A stretch of DNA of 64,000 nucleotides from Chitinophagaceae bacterium UBA4407 (GTDB lineage: Bacteria > Bacteroidota > Bacteroidia > Chitinophagales > Chitinophagaceae): positions 43,499 through 107,498 of the forward strand of contig DGQT01000097.1 in the NCBI GenBank assembly GCA_002390845.1. The letters run 5' to 3'. Position 1 is the stretch's first letter. Each line of letters starts with the position of its first letter. The notes beneath the pieces are model-generated. The model saw nothing but the letters and a program-made list of their open reading frames with translations, was not told the DNA's origin and did not search any database. The translations under genes and the position numbers were made by a program. Below, piece by piece: positions 32,844-42,373 of this stretch.

Positions 32844-34319
32844 TTAATACGCCCTTGCGAATAAAACCCTTTGCGTTGAAGCTTTTCCGGTAAGAATACA
32901 TTTACCTTCTTCCTGCAAATTGTTTAAAGGAATACAGCGTATTGTAGCTTTTGTAAGTTCTTTAATTTTATCTTCTGTTTCAGCGCTGCCATCCCAATGT
33001 GCGGAAACAAAGCCTGCTTTGTTATCTAATATGTTTACAAATTCATCCCAGGTATCAACCTTGGTAATATGATCATCCCGGTATTGCTTTGCTTTGTTGT
33101 AAATATTTAACTGTATATCCTCAAGCAACGTTTTTATATATTCAGAAATACCGTTTATATCCACACTGGTTTTTTCTTTGGTATCCCTCCTTGCAACTTC
33201 AACCAAATTCTTTTCAAGATCCCTGGCACCAATTGCAACACGAACCGGTACGCCTTTCATTTCGTACTCGGCAAACTTCCAGCCTGGTCTTGAATTTTCT
33301 GACTTATCATATTTTACCGATATGCCAAGGGCTTTCAGTTCTTTAACAATAATATCTGCCTTTTCGCTGATCATTGCCAGTTGCTCATCTCCTTTGTAAA
33401 TAGGCACAATTACAACCTGTATTGGTGCAATCTTAGGTGGCAATATCAAACCTTCATCATCGCTGTGTGCCATTACCAAAGCACCAACAAGGCGTGTGCT
33501 TACTCCCCAACTGGTGGCCCATACGTATTCGAGTTTATTATCTTTATCGCTGAATTTTACATCAAATGCTTTTGCAAAATTCTGGCCCAGAAAATGGGAG
33601 GTTCCTGCCTGTAATGCTTTGCCATCCTGCATCAGCGCTTCAATGCAATATGTATCTACCGCGCCGGCAAAACGTTCGTTGGGTGTTTTTACACCTTTTA
33701 TTACAGGCAATGCCATATAGTTCTCAACAAAGTCTGCATAAATATCCAGTATGAGTTTTGTTTCGTCAATGGCTTCCTGTGCAGTTGCGTGTGCCGTATG
33801 CCCTTCCTGCCAAAGAAATTCTGCGGTGCGGAGAAAGAGCCTTGTTCTCATTTCCCAACGCACAACATTTGCCCATTGGTTAATCAGCAGTGGTAAATCG
33901 CGGTAAGATTGTATCCAGGTTTTATAACTGTTCCAGATAATCGTTTCAGAAGTTGGCCTTACAATTAATTCTTCTTCCAGTTTGGCATTGGGATCAACAA
34001 CGATGCCGCCCCCATCAGGATCGTTCATTAAACGGTAATGTGTTACTACTGCACATTCTTTGGCAAAGCCTTCAACATGGGCAGCTTCTTTACTTAAAAA
34101 ACTCTTGGGAATAAATAATGGAAAATATGCATTCTGGTGCCCCGTTTCTTTAAACTTCTTATCTAAAGTATCACGCATATTCTCCCACAATGCAAAGCCA
34201 TAAGGCTTAATAACCATGCAGCCGCGCACCGCGGTATAATCAGCCAGACCTGATTTTAAAACGATATCGTTATACCATTGCGAGTAATCCTGTTCCCTGG
34301 AAGTAATTTCTTTTGCCAT
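32844..34319 (-). CDS. proS: prolyl-tRNA synthetase (short, ProS type 3)
   Basis: A class II synthetase of 491 aa that attaches proline to tRNA-Pro. It is the short eukaryote/archaea-like form without the editing insertion: YSQWYNDIVLKSGLADY, RGCMVIKPYGFALWE (motif 1 region), RPTSETIIWNSYKTWIQSYR and WRMRT-like RWEMRTRLFLRTAEFLWQEG (motif 2), motif 3 SWGVSTRLVGALVMAHSDDE, anticodon domain, and the family-specific zinc/C-terminal domain ending LFARAY. This form is the normal one in Bacteroidota. It is monocistronic. Confidence 0.96.
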   Translation of the reverse strand: MAKEITSREQDYSQWYNDIVLKSGLADYTAVRGCMVIKPYGFALWENMRDTLDKKFKETGHQNAYFPLFIPKSFLSKEAAHVEGFAKECAVVTHYRLMNDPDGGGIVVDPNAKLEEELIVRPTSETIIWNSYKTWIQSYRDLPLLINQWANVVRWEMRTRLFLRTAEFLWQEGHTAHATAQEAIDETKLILDIYADFVENYMALPVIKGVKTPNERFAGAVDTYCIEALMQDGKALQAGTSHFLGQNFAKAFDVKFSDKDNKLEYVWATSWGVSTRLVGALVMAHSDDEGLILPPKIAPIQVVIVPIYKGDEQLAMISEKADIIVKELKALGISVKYDKSENSRPGWKFAEYEMKGVPVRVAIGARDLEKNLVEVARRDTKEKTSVDINGISEYIKTLLEDIQLNIYNKAKQYRDDHITKVDTWDEFVNILDNKAGFVSAHWDGSAETEDKIKELTKATIRCIPLNNLQEEGKCILTGKASTQRVLFARAY

Positions 34320-34352
34320 ATTATTTTTATTTCAACCTGTCTTTTAAAATGA

Positions 34353-34569
34353 ATTTTTTTTACCAGACTGCATTGCTGCTGTGATACTTCCGTTGCGTCG
34401 CACTCTTGTGCATTTAGACCGGAAGTCAGCAAGTCAGCAAGCCCTAAAGTAAATGCGATTTTATTTCTTTCCAGCTTTCGGTCTTTCGGACTTGCTGCTC
34501 AATGTTCCGAAAGTACAAGTGTGCGACGCAACAAAAGCTTCATGCTTGTTTATTGCCCGGTTCAAAAAA
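34353..34569. repeat. intergenic repeat, L-R pair
   Basis: L arm at 34353-34412 (TTTTTTTTACCAGACTGCAT, GCTGCTGTGATACTTCCG, TTGCGTCGCACTCTTGTGC). R arm at 34505-34569 (TTCCGAAAGTACAAGTGTGC, GACGCAACAAAAGCTTCATG, TTGCCCGGTTCAAAAAA). The loop also holds CAGCAAGTC / GACTTGCTG. It fills most of the gene-free stretch 34320-34721. Confidence 0.9.
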
Positions 34570-34721
34570 CTATAACGCAAACATCTGTTAGTTTTAGAGT
34601 AACCTTAACAAGGATGATTGTTTTTCAATGCTTAAGCGGTGTAACTTTATTGCAACAAAGTTGCGCAGTTAAAGCGGGGCAAAAGTAATAACTTCACAGA
34701 ATAAACATTAAAACGTTTTGT

Positions 34722-35381
34722 ATGAAAAATATAATTGTACTTTTTATAATTCTTGCGGTTGTAACGAGTGGTTGTTCTTCAGCTTATAAAGCAAGCCGCA
34801 CACCAGATGATGTTTATTATTCTCCGGCACCACCTGCAAAACCAGGCGCTGATGAAGACAGGTATGATGATTATGCAGCCGGTAGTGATGACAATTACCT
34901 GCGCATGAAAGTACGCAACCGATATCAATGGAATGGCATAGACGATTACAATTACTGGAACGACAGCCGCTACGACTTTGGTTATAGCTGTACCCCATCA
35001 AGATCTGTTTTATTAAATCCATATAATCCGTATATGTTTACCAGTTGTTTTGGCTATAATTATTATTCGCCATGGAGCTCATGGTACAGCCCTTTCACTA
35101 CAATTGTTTATTATAAAAATCCTCAGGTATATTACGGCAATACCGGCAAAACAAACTTAACCGCCTACAGGAACAGAAATTATAATAATGCAAGCAGAAC
35201 AAGCTTTGGTAACCTGCTTAAACAAACATTCGGTACAAATAATAATACATCTTTGAATAATAATACCAATCCTACCAGAACATTCAGTACCAATACAACA
35301 ACCAGCAATACTGCGGGCGGCAGAAGCGGAGGATACAACAGCAGCGGAAGCAGTAGCAGCACATCAAGGCCGCCACGCTGA
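34722..35381 (+). CDS. Asn/Ser/Tyr-rich lipoprotein
   Basis: A 219-aa lipoprotein. Signal with lipobox VVTSGC (lipidated Cys18), a conserved-looking part (about 25-135) with DDVYYSPAPP, DNYLRMKVRNRYQWNGIDDY, RYDFGYSCTP and many Tyr, then a low-complexity tail of Asn, Thr, Ser and Gly (about 150-219) ending SSSTSRPPR. It resembles other predicted outer-membrane lipoproteins of Chitinophagaceae. I do not recognise a functional domain. It lies 94 bp upstream of the FadL-like barrel gene on the same strand. Confidence 0.82.
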   Translation: MKNIIVLFIILAVVTSGCSSAYKASRTPDDVYYSPAPPAKPGADEDRYDDYAAGSDDNYLRMKVRNRYQWNGIDDYNYWNDSRYDFGYSCTPSRSVLLNPYNPYMFTSCFGYNYYSPWSSWYSPFTTIVYYKNPQVYYGNTGKTNLTAYRNRNYNNASRTSFGNLLKQTFGTNNNTSLNNNTNPTRTFSTNTTTSNTAGGRSGGYNSSGSSSSTSRPPR

Positions 35382-35474
35382 GTTAAATAGTTTTTACGTT
35401 ACAGAAGAATTTATAGTTATTGATAACAGCATAAATAAATGTTGAATGTTATTTTTTTATCCAAACAGCAAAGT

Positions 35475-37007
35475 ATGAAGAAGAACTTTTTGCTTTTGTT
35501 ATTGAGTATATGTACGGTAATTTATTCTAACGCCCAGGTTCCAGATGACGCTTTGCGAAACGCGTGGTTTCTTCCCGGAGGTACTGCAAGGAACATAGCT
35601 ATTGGTGGCGCAATGGGCTCGCTTGGCGGAGATATTACAGCCAATAATATTAACCCTGCAGGTATTGGTTTATTCAAAACAAAGGAATTGGTTTTATCGC
35701 CGGGTTTTATGCTCAATAACAACAAGCTGAACTATCATGGCGAAGAAAGTTCACTCAAAAAAAATGCTTTTTCTTATGGTGCAACGGGTATTATTATCGG
35801 CACACCAAATCCATACAAAGGTGTGTGGACAAGCAGTGCCTTTTCTGTATCGGTAAACCAGCTTGCAAGTTTTAACAATCATACCTACTATAAAGGTTTT
35901 AATAATAACAGTTCTTATTCAGAGCAATACCTTGAAGAACTGGTAAGAGACGGAGCCAGCCCACAGGCAGCAGAAAGCAATTATATTTTTGGTTCGTCAC
36001 TGGCATACCGTACTTATTTAATTGATTCGGTAAATGAAAATGGCCAGTTAACCGGTTATAAAAGTCTTGTTCCGGTTGGTACAGGCATTAACCAGGAAAG
36101 AGATGAAACTACCAAAGGGAGCTACAATGAAATATCTTTGGCTTTTGCTGGCAACCTGCAAGACAAGCTTTATGTTGGTGCCAGCATTAACTTACCAGTT
36201 GTAAGTTATACCCGAGACCTTTGGTTTAAAGAAACCGATGCCACAAACGATGCAAACAATAATTTTGATTTCTCTGAATTCAATGAACACACTACCTCTA
36301 ACGGAATTGGAATCAACGCAAAGTTTGGCTTAATTTATAAACCGCAGAACAATATCAGGCTGGGGCTGGCTATACACACACCCTCTTACATTGGTTTTAA
36401 AGACAGGATTCGGGCTGATATGACCACCAATACAGAAGCCTATGCAGGTTTACGAACTTCAAAAAGTGATGATTTGAATAGTGGTAATCCCGGCGAAAGA
36501 AATTACTCCCTGCTTACCCCATGGCGTGTTATTGGCAGCGCGAGTTTTGTGTTTAACGAAGTAGCAGATACCCGCAAACAAAAAGGGTTTATTACGGCAG
36601 ATCTTGAATATGTGAATTACAGAGGGGCAAGATTTTCTACTTCGAATCCTGACGATCAAACGGGTAAAGATTATTATACTTCACTTAACGATATTGTAAA
36701 GGATTACTACAAAGGTGCCATAAATGTTCGCATTGGCGGAGAATTGAAATTCGATGTTCTTGCAGTTCGGCTGGGCGGCGCTTATTATGGAAACCCTTAC
36801 GCTGACAAAGCGCTGAAAGCAAGCCGCATTATGGGTTCCGGCGGAATCGGTTACCGCAATCATGGATATTTCATTGATCTTACCTATGCACAAACAATTA
36901 ATAAAGATGTTAGCTTCCCCTATCGCTTAAATGATAAGCCCAATACATTTGCCGACTGGAAAAATAACCGTGGTAATCTGGTTCTTACATTTGGATTTAA
37001 GATATAG
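35475..37007 (+). CDS. OmpP1/FadL-like outer-membrane protein
   Basis: A beta-barrel of about 510 aa. Signal peptide MKKNFLLLLLSICTVIYSNA. The family start is recognisable: DALRNAWFLPGGTARNIAIG, GGAMGSLGGDITANNINPAG, FKTKELVLSPGF. Strands follow, with NGIGINAKFGLIYKPQNNIR, LGLAIHTPSYIGFKDR and the terminal strand GNLVLTFGFKI. FadL-type proteins let hydrophobic compounds cross the outer membrane, and the Bacteroidota members are mostly uncharacterised. ATG 35475 is preferred to ATG 35439 because it starts the signal peptide. Confidence 0.9.
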   Translation: MKKNFLLLLLSICTVIYSNAQVPDDALRNAWFLPGGTARNIAIGGAMGSLGGDITANNINPAGIGLFKTKELVLSPGFMLNNNKLNYHGEESSLKKNAFSYGATGIIIGTPNPYKGVWTSSAFSVSVNQLASFNNHTYYKGFNNNSSYSEQYLEELVRDGASPQAAESNYIFGSSLAYRTYLIDSVNENGQLTGYKSLVPVGTGINQERDETTKGSYNEISLAFAGNLQDKLYVGASINLPVVSYTRDLWFKETDATNDANNNFDFSEFNEHTTSNGIGINAKFGLIYKPQNNIRLGLAIHTPSYIGFKDRIRADMTTNTEAYAGLRTSKSDDLNSGNPGERNYSLLTPWRVIGSASFVFNEVADTRKQKGFITADLEYVNYRGARFSTSNPDDQTGKDYYTSLNDIVKDYYKGAINVRIGGELKFDVLAVRLGGAYYGNPYADKALKASRIMGSGGIGYRNHGYFIDLTYAQTINKDVSFPYRLNDKPNTFADWKNNRGNLVLTFGFKI

Positions 37008-37008
37008 T

Positions 37009-37100
37009 TTTATTAGCCCGGCTATAGTAATTCTATGAGGCTTCTCTTTCCGAAAGCTTTCGGGATCGTTTCACAGTTCCTCTTTTATGGCATCAAATAA
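37009..37100 (+). repeat. intergenic repeat, L arm with palindrome and nested module
   Basis: TTTTATTAGCCCGGCTATAG, TAATTCTATGAGGCTTCTC, then the palindrome TTCCGAAAGCTTTCGGGA, then TCGTTTCACAGTTCCTC and TTTTATGGCATC. The usual GCGTCGCAC core is missing. The same palindrome disrupts the tRNA-like copies at 17.2-17.6 kb. Confidence 0.7.
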
Positions 37101-37303
37101 ATACAGTTCAGGTACATTTTACTGTAACAGTAGATCAGTAACCTGCTAATTCATACATGATGCAGAAGTAAACAGGTTCCTCACCAGTTTCCAAATAGAT
37201 AAAACTTGGAATCATTTTTGCATTCTTACTATAAGCTAAAAATGATAAACATTATTCAGTTTTATCTAACATCAATTATTCTTTACTTCTACAAATCACC
37301 TTT

Positions 37304-37651
37304 ATGAAAAAGATCATCATCTCTGCTTCTTTTATTTTTTCAGTTTTAATAACCCTGCTTTCCTGTTCCGGTAACAATGGTGCCACAAAATTCGAAGGCA
37401 AATGGGTTCAGGCAAGCCGGGCTTCCGAAAACGTTGATTCCATTCCCGGTTTAATTATTACAAAGAATACCGACAGTTTTATGGTTGAGCCTGTTAATAT
37501 GAAAAGCTTTACAGATGAAAAACTTCCTGCATTTTACAATAAAAAAGAAGACAAATTAATTGTAACCCGGGCAGGTGGAATAAAATTTAACAAGCAGAAT
37601 AAAACGATAATGCTCGATGGTGGCAGGGAGTTTAGCAAAACAACCAACTAA
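37304..37651 (+). CDS. small lipoprotein
   Basis: A 115-aa lipoprotein with signal ending ITLLSC (lipidated Cys21). The mature part has the look of a short lipocalin-like or stress lipoprotein: KFEGKWVQAS.., SFMVEPVNMKSF, KLPAFYNKKEDKLIVTRAGG, KTIMLDGGREFSK. The FEGKWVQ opening followed by short strands suggests a small beta-barrel. Function unknown. It is enclosed between the L arm at 37009 and the R arm at 37723. Confidence 0.78.
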   Translation: MKKIIISASFIFSVLITLLSCSGNNGATKFEGKWVQASRASENVDSIPGLIITKNTDSFMVEPVNMKSFTDEKLPAFYNKKEDKLIVTRAGGIKFNKQNKTIMLDGGREFSKTTN

Positions 37652-37722
37652 ATGTTGCCTGCAGAAAAATTTGCCTGCAACTGTTTTGTTTTTGCACTGT
37701 AAGCCATAGCTGAACAAACAAC

Positions 37723-37855
37723 TGAACGTTGCAGTGTGCGATCCCGAAATAAATTCGGTACAGGCTGCCACGCTTCGCTAAATGTCGCCATGAAAGAGGA
37801 ACTGTGAAACGAGCGTGGCAACAGAAGCATCATAGAGTTCCGGCAGTTTGGTAAA
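37723..37855 (-). repeat. intergenic repeat, long R arm with nested module
   Basis: AACGTTGCAGTGTGCGATCC, an interposed CGAAATAAATTCGG, then GGCTGCCACGCTTCGCTAAA, TGTCGCCATGAAAGAGGAAC, TGTGAAACGAGCGTGGCAAC and AGAAGCATCATAGAG. It is the reverse complement layout of the long L arms at 3633 and 41940. Confidence 0.75.
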
Positions 37856-37860
37856 TAAAA

Positions 37861-39450
37861 TTACTTCAATACTTCAAGGGCCTTTTTAATCATAGGGTCT
37901 GTTTCGTTGCTTACTTCGTAATAACCTTCGGCGCGCCATACCTGTCGTGCCATTAGTGTTTGAATTTTTTCAAGAATATCGGCTTTGGCCATTGCATTAA
38001 TTATGCTTAAATCAACGGTATCTTTTTTTGCAAATTCAGTTAATTGCTGCCATTCTTTTTCGCCAGGCTTGAATTGGTTATAGAGCTCTTCCGGTGTTTT
38101 AATTTTTTGCAGGTAAGCACGGTTATTTATATAATACTGATACACAAAATTATTGAGTGTTCCTTTCATATACATCTGTAAAACCTGCTTTGGTTGAGCG
38201 GTAGTATCGAACGGAATAAAAATATCAGGTGTAATGCCGCCACCGCCATAAACAATATGGCCTGCTTTTGTTTTAAACGCCGGGCCTTTGGGCGCAGCGG
38301 TATCTCCATGTACCACTTCTCCATCATGAAAACGTTCCATTAATTCATCTTCATAATTATCAAGTCCTTTATCGTAGGGCTTTTGAATATTACGGCCTAA
38401 AGGTGTATAATATCGAGCTACCGTAATACGTACAGCACCGCCATCACTAAGCGAAAACTGTTGCTGCACAAGACCTTTGCCAAATGTTCTGCGACCTATA
38501 ATGGTAGCGCGGTCCCAATCCTGCAAAGCTCCACTAAGAATTTCGCTTGCGCTTGCGCTGCCCTCATCTACCAGAACAGTAAGTTTACCGGCTTCAAAAA
38601 TGCCATCTTTACTGCAGCGGTACTCTGCTTTGGGCACTTTACTTCCCTGTGTGTAAACAATCATTTTATCGTTATCAAGAAATTCATCAGCAATATTTAC
38701 AGCCTGTTGCAAAACACCACCACCATTACCGCGAAGATCGAGTACCAGTTTTTGCATGTGTAGCTTCTGTAATTTTTCCATTGCCTGCATAAACTCAGGG
38801 TAAGTTGTTTCAGAAAATTTATTGATGTGAATAAAACCTGTAGTGCTGTCAATCATATAAGCCACATCAACAGATGGCAACGGAATAATGCCGCGCTCAA
38901 TTGTAATTCGCTCTAATTTACCGTTTCGTAAAACGGTTATATTTACTTTGCTGCCACCTTCGCCGCGCAAATATTTTTTTACATCATCGGCCTTTATTTT
39001 AATACCGGCAATAAGTGAAGTGTCGTTTACTTTAATGATCTTGTCGCCCACCTGTACGCCGGCTTTAAACGAAGGACCGTCTTCTATTACATTTACAATG
39101 TTTACAGTATCGCTGAATATCTGGAACTCCACCCCAATGCCCATAAAATTGCCCTGCATATCTTCATTTACTTCTGCAAGTTCACGGGCCGGAATATAAA
39201 TAGTGTGTGGGTCTAAGTGCGCAAGCATTGTGTTTATAGCGGTTTCTTTAAGGCTGTCAATTGAAACAGTATCAACATATTTATTCTGTACAAGGTTCAA
39301 TATTTCCTGTATTGAATTGCTTCTTGAATTGGTACCAAAAACAACTGCGCCGCTTGTATTTTCCCTTAATTGATACCCAAGCCACATACCAACTGTCATA
39401 ATACCTGCAAGCAGCAATGGCAACCAAACCTGTAATTTTTTACTACCCAT
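37861..39450 (-). CDS. S41 family C-terminal processing peptidase
   Basis: A 529-aa periplasmic tail-specific protease. A membrane anchor/signal (about 8-25), then a helical part, a PDZ domain (about 75-160; MGIGVEFQIFSDTVNIVNVI, AGVQVGDKIIKVNDTSL), and the S41 catalytic core with Ser in DEGSASASEILSGAL and Lys in GRRTFGKGLVQQQ. LDLRGNGGG is the strand that forms the oxyanion site. The C-terminal helical part (about 440-529) is typical of the Bacteroidota branch. It degrades or processes exported proteins at their C-termini. ATG 39450 is chosen because MGSKKLQVWLPLLLAG is the anchor; ten more codons are open upstream. Confidence 0.93.
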   Translation of the reverse strand: MGSKKLQVWLPLLLAGIMTVGMWLGYQLRENTSGAVVFGTNSRSNSIQEILNLVQNKYVDTVSIDSLKETAINTMLAHLDPHTIYIPARELAEVNEDMQGNFMGIGVEFQIFSDTVNIVNVIEDGPSFKAGVQVGDKIIKVNDTSLIAGIKIKADDVKKYLRGEGGSKVNITVLRNGKLERITIERGIIPLPSVDVAYMIDSTTGFIHINKFSETTYPEFMQAMEKLQKLHMQKLVLDLRGNGGGVLQQAVNIADEFLDNDKMIVYTQGSKVPKAEYRCSKDGIFEAGKLTVLVDEGSASASEILSGALQDWDRATIIGRRTFGKGLVQQQFSLSDGGAVRITVARYYTPLGRNIQKPYDKGLDNYEDELMERFHDGEVVHGDTAAPKGPAFKTKAGHIVYGGGGITPDIFIPFDTTAQPKQVLQMYMKGTLNNFVYQYYINNRAYLQKIKTPEELYNQFKPGEKEWQQLTEFAKKDTVDLSIINAMAKADILEKIQTLMARQVWRAEGYYEVSNETDPMIKKALEVLK

Positions 39451-39584
39451 AATTATTCGATCTTGATCTTCGTAAAACACGAATATCAGTAATAATGTTT
39501 ACAGTTTAAAGTTTACAATTTGCAGTTTGGTTCAAGCGGTTGGTTTTATATTTAACAGCCTGCTTTTAGTGATGACACTTAAAG

Positions 39585-39645
39585 ATTTTTTAGCCAGGCT
39601 TTAATATCACATAGCATCGTCTCTTGCGTCGCACACTTTAACAGT
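39585..39645 (+). repeat. intergenic repeat, L arm
   Basis: TTTTTTAGCCAGGCTTTAAT, ATCACATAGCATCGTC, TCTTGCGTCGCACACTTTAA. It is the only recognised element in the gene-free stretch 39451-40065; no R partner was seen before the next L arm. Confidence 0.85.
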
Positions 39646-40065
39646 TGAAATTTTGATAAGCTTGATCAAACCGAAGATCAGGAACCTCTGCTTTTTGTTA
39701 TACTGAGTAAAATCCTCTACATGTTTTCCGCTTTGTTAATCCTTTTCAGAAGGGCTAAGGTTGATGGCTTGTGATTTGCTTAACCATTTAAAGAAAGTAA
39801 ATCATTTAACTAATTAACTAAAGCTTGTTTTGAATACATGCCAGCATTATTTTTTACTGTACCTCATTATAGTGAGCAAGATCAGGGTATTGCTTGAGGA
39901 ACATCATAATTAAACCTGGTATTCAACCTTATTTTCGATAATAAAATGAGGTTTTAAATGAATTATCGGCCTTTATTTATATAGCTTATCGTAATGTACA
40001 GGCTTAATGCCGCTTAAAACATAAAAACAATTTGCCAAAACAAAGTTTATTACCCGATATTCATT

Positions 40066-41727
40066 ATGAAAATTAATCTGCTACACATCTCATTTAGAAC
40101 AACGGCTCTTATTGTACTCTACGTTAGTTCAACGCAACATCTCTTAGCTCAGGCAACCTCCCGAAAGCTGAATGGAGGCAATGAATTTGATTACGGCAAT
40201 TGCATTATACAAACACCAGACAAGGGTATTTGCATTGTTGGCTCAACCAATTCCTTTGGCTCCGGCAATTACGATGTGTATGTAATAAAACTTGATAGCA
40301 ATTACGCGCAGCAATGGTCAAAAACTTTTGATTGGGGTAAAAATGAATATGGATCTTCTGTAGTGTACACAAAAGATAATGGTATTGCCATTACCGGCTA
40401 TTGTACCAGTAGTCAATTTTACGATTCTTTGTGTGATGGCTTTGTGCTTAAACTGAACGCGAATGGTAAACCGTTATGGTGCAAGTCAGTGGGTGGTTCG
40501 CAGGCTGAGGATCTGAATGGTATTATTGAAACCAGGAAAGGGGAATTGATCGCCGCAGGTAGCACGCGTTCTTATGGAAGCGGGCTAAACGATATATATA
40601 TCACCAAACTAAGTGCCGATGGAGCATTAATCTGGGCAAAAACCTTAGGTACCACAAACGAGGATATTGCTTATTCAATTACTGAAACAAATAAGGGTTT
40701 TGCTGTTTGTGGCATGTCGGGCAACTTTCTTCCCTTTGTTGCAAATTGCGATAGCAATGGCAATGCCTTATGGAGCAGAAGCATCGCTGCAAATAATTCA
40801 GGCAGCGGCGTATTTAATTCCATAATAAAAACCACTGATAATGGTTTTGCATTAACTGGGTATACCAGCACTTCAAAATCTGGCTATGATGTATTCACAA
40901 CAAAACTTACTTCCAAAGGTGCAGAACAATGGAGTGTAAGAGTGGGCAACTCAGGTGATGATAAAGGGAATGCAATAATTCAGGATAAAAATGGAAATTA
41001 CATTATTAACGGTTATGCCAACTATGCACGCAGAGGGTTTTTACAAAGTCTCTATTTAATTAAACTCAATACCACCGGCTCATTAATATGGAACAAAACG
41101 ATTACGGAAGAAACTGATGCAATAGGCACATCGGTATGCAGGTCACGGGAAAATGCATACATCGTTACAGGGTCTGCATGGAAGACTGCAAATGGATACC
41201 TGTATAAGCCAGACATCTATCTTGCAAAATTTGATACACTTGGAACTATTTGTGGAATATCAACAGCAGATAATGATTTGCATACAGTTAGCCCTTATAT
41301 TTTTAATTTAAACTGTATATCATCAAACGGCGGCGCTTTAACTGACAATATAGTAAATACCAGCTCCGGAGGTGATTTTACTGAGTTGTGTTCTGGTGTT
41401 GCAACTGGTAAACTTATGGAGTCTCCTGCCAAAGAATCCAGCCAGGTACAACAGCCGGTGCCTGCAAATTCTTTTAAAATAAAATTGCTGCAAAACCCTG
41501 TAAACAACGGAATGCTTACATTACAATACAATACTGGTGTTCATAAAAATATGCAGTTCAGTTTAGTGAATATGCAGGGCAAAATAGTGTACGCAAAAAA
41601 AGTGCTGTTTTCCCCTCAATCAGGTATTGTAAAGATTGACATTAACACCTGCAAGAAAGGCTATTATTTGCTTAATATGAGCGACGGAATAACACAGCAA
41701 TCCATAAAATTTATGAAGGCAAATTAA
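40066..41727 (+). CDS. secreted repeat protein with T9SS type A sorting domain
   Basis: A 553-aa exported protein. Signal peptide (1-29, LLAQ). Residues about 30-390 are seven or so repeats of about 48 residues with the pattern GGN.FDYGNCIIQTPDKG, ICIVGSTNSFGSGNYDVYVI, KLD.N...W.KT.G, which is the layout of a beta-propeller (SBBP/delta-60-like repeats). The last 80 residues (IKLLQNPVNNGMLTLQYNTG, FSLVNMQGKIVYAKK, KGYYLLNMSDG) are the type A sorting domain for type IX secretion. The function of the propeller is unknown. Confidence 0.9.
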   Translation: MKINLLHISFRTTALIVLYVSSTQHLLAQATSRKLNGGNEFDYGNCIIQTPDKGICIVGSTNSFGSGNYDVYVIKLDSNYAQQWSKTFDWGKNEYGSSVVYTKDNGIAITGYCTSSQFYDSLCDGFVLKLNANGKPLWCKSVGGSQAEDLNGIIETRKGELIAAGSTRSYGSGLNDIYITKLSADGALIWAKTLGTTNEDIAYSITETNKGFAVCGMSGNFLPFVANCDSNGNALWSRSIAANNSGSGVFNSIIKTTDNGFALTGYTSTSKSGYDVFTTKLTSKGAEQWSVRVGNSGDDKGNAIIQDKNGNYIINGYANYARRGFLQSLYLIKLNTTGSLIWNKTITEETDAIGTSVCRSRENAYIVTGSAWKTANGYLYKPDIYLAKFDTLGTICGISTADNDLHTVSPYIFNLNCISSNGGALTDNIVNTSSGGDFTELCSGVATGKLMESPAKESSQVQQPVPANSFKIKLLQNPVNNGMLTLQYNTGVHKNMQFSLVNMQGKIVYAKKVLFSPQSGIVKIDINTCKKGYYLLNMSDGITQQSIKFMKAN

Positions 41728-41939
41728 GATGCGAGGTAACCGCTTTCGTTGAACAAACATGAATACTTAAATCTTTGACTTTAACAGCAACCCATGCTAT
41801 CTGTATCATTATTTCCCTGAGATATTTATCGCGGAATGCATTTGACAATAATCTTTTTATCCGAACTCTTATGAACAGCGGGGGAAAACCTACATTCTTA
41901 GCCTTACCCTCTCCCCCCTTAACCCAAATTTTGCAATAG

Positions 41940-42082
41940 AATTTTTTGAGCCTGGCATTAGATTTTTATGGTATCGTTCCTTGCCACGCTCGTTTCACAG
42001 TTCCTCTTTCATGGCATCTGTGAAAAGCGAGGCAGTTTACCCCTACGAGCGAAGCGGAACTCGGGGTCGCACACTTTTGCTC
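41940..42082 (+). repeat. intergenic repeat, long L arm with nested module
   Basis: ATTTTTTGAGCCTGGCATTA, then TTGCCACGCTCGTTTCACAG, TTCCTCTTTCATGGCATC, GCGAGGCAGTTTACCCC, GAGCGAAGCGGAACTCGGGG, TCGCACACTTTTG. Nearly the same as 3633-3781. The gene-free stretch 41728-42373 holds nothing else that I can support; a short frame across the arm is not a gene. Confidence 0.8.
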
Positions 42083-42373
42083 CCAAATATAACTCAGCTT
42101 TTAATACCCAATAATGGCGGCATATCTTTAATTAATTCAGGTGCGGTAACACCTTCACTTAATTTTTTTGCAGACACCTAATTTATAGATGTTCTAATGA
42201 CAATCAATCCCTGCTACTTTGAGAAGCTTCATGGGAATTAAATAAGTTTGTTTTACTTTTTTGTATTGAACTTTTTTGATCTTAAGGTTCTCCTTTCATC
42301 TGCTTATGTGTACCGATGGTTCATGGAGTATTGTTTGTTCAGAACTTAAATGAACTTCAACAGCTGCTTACAA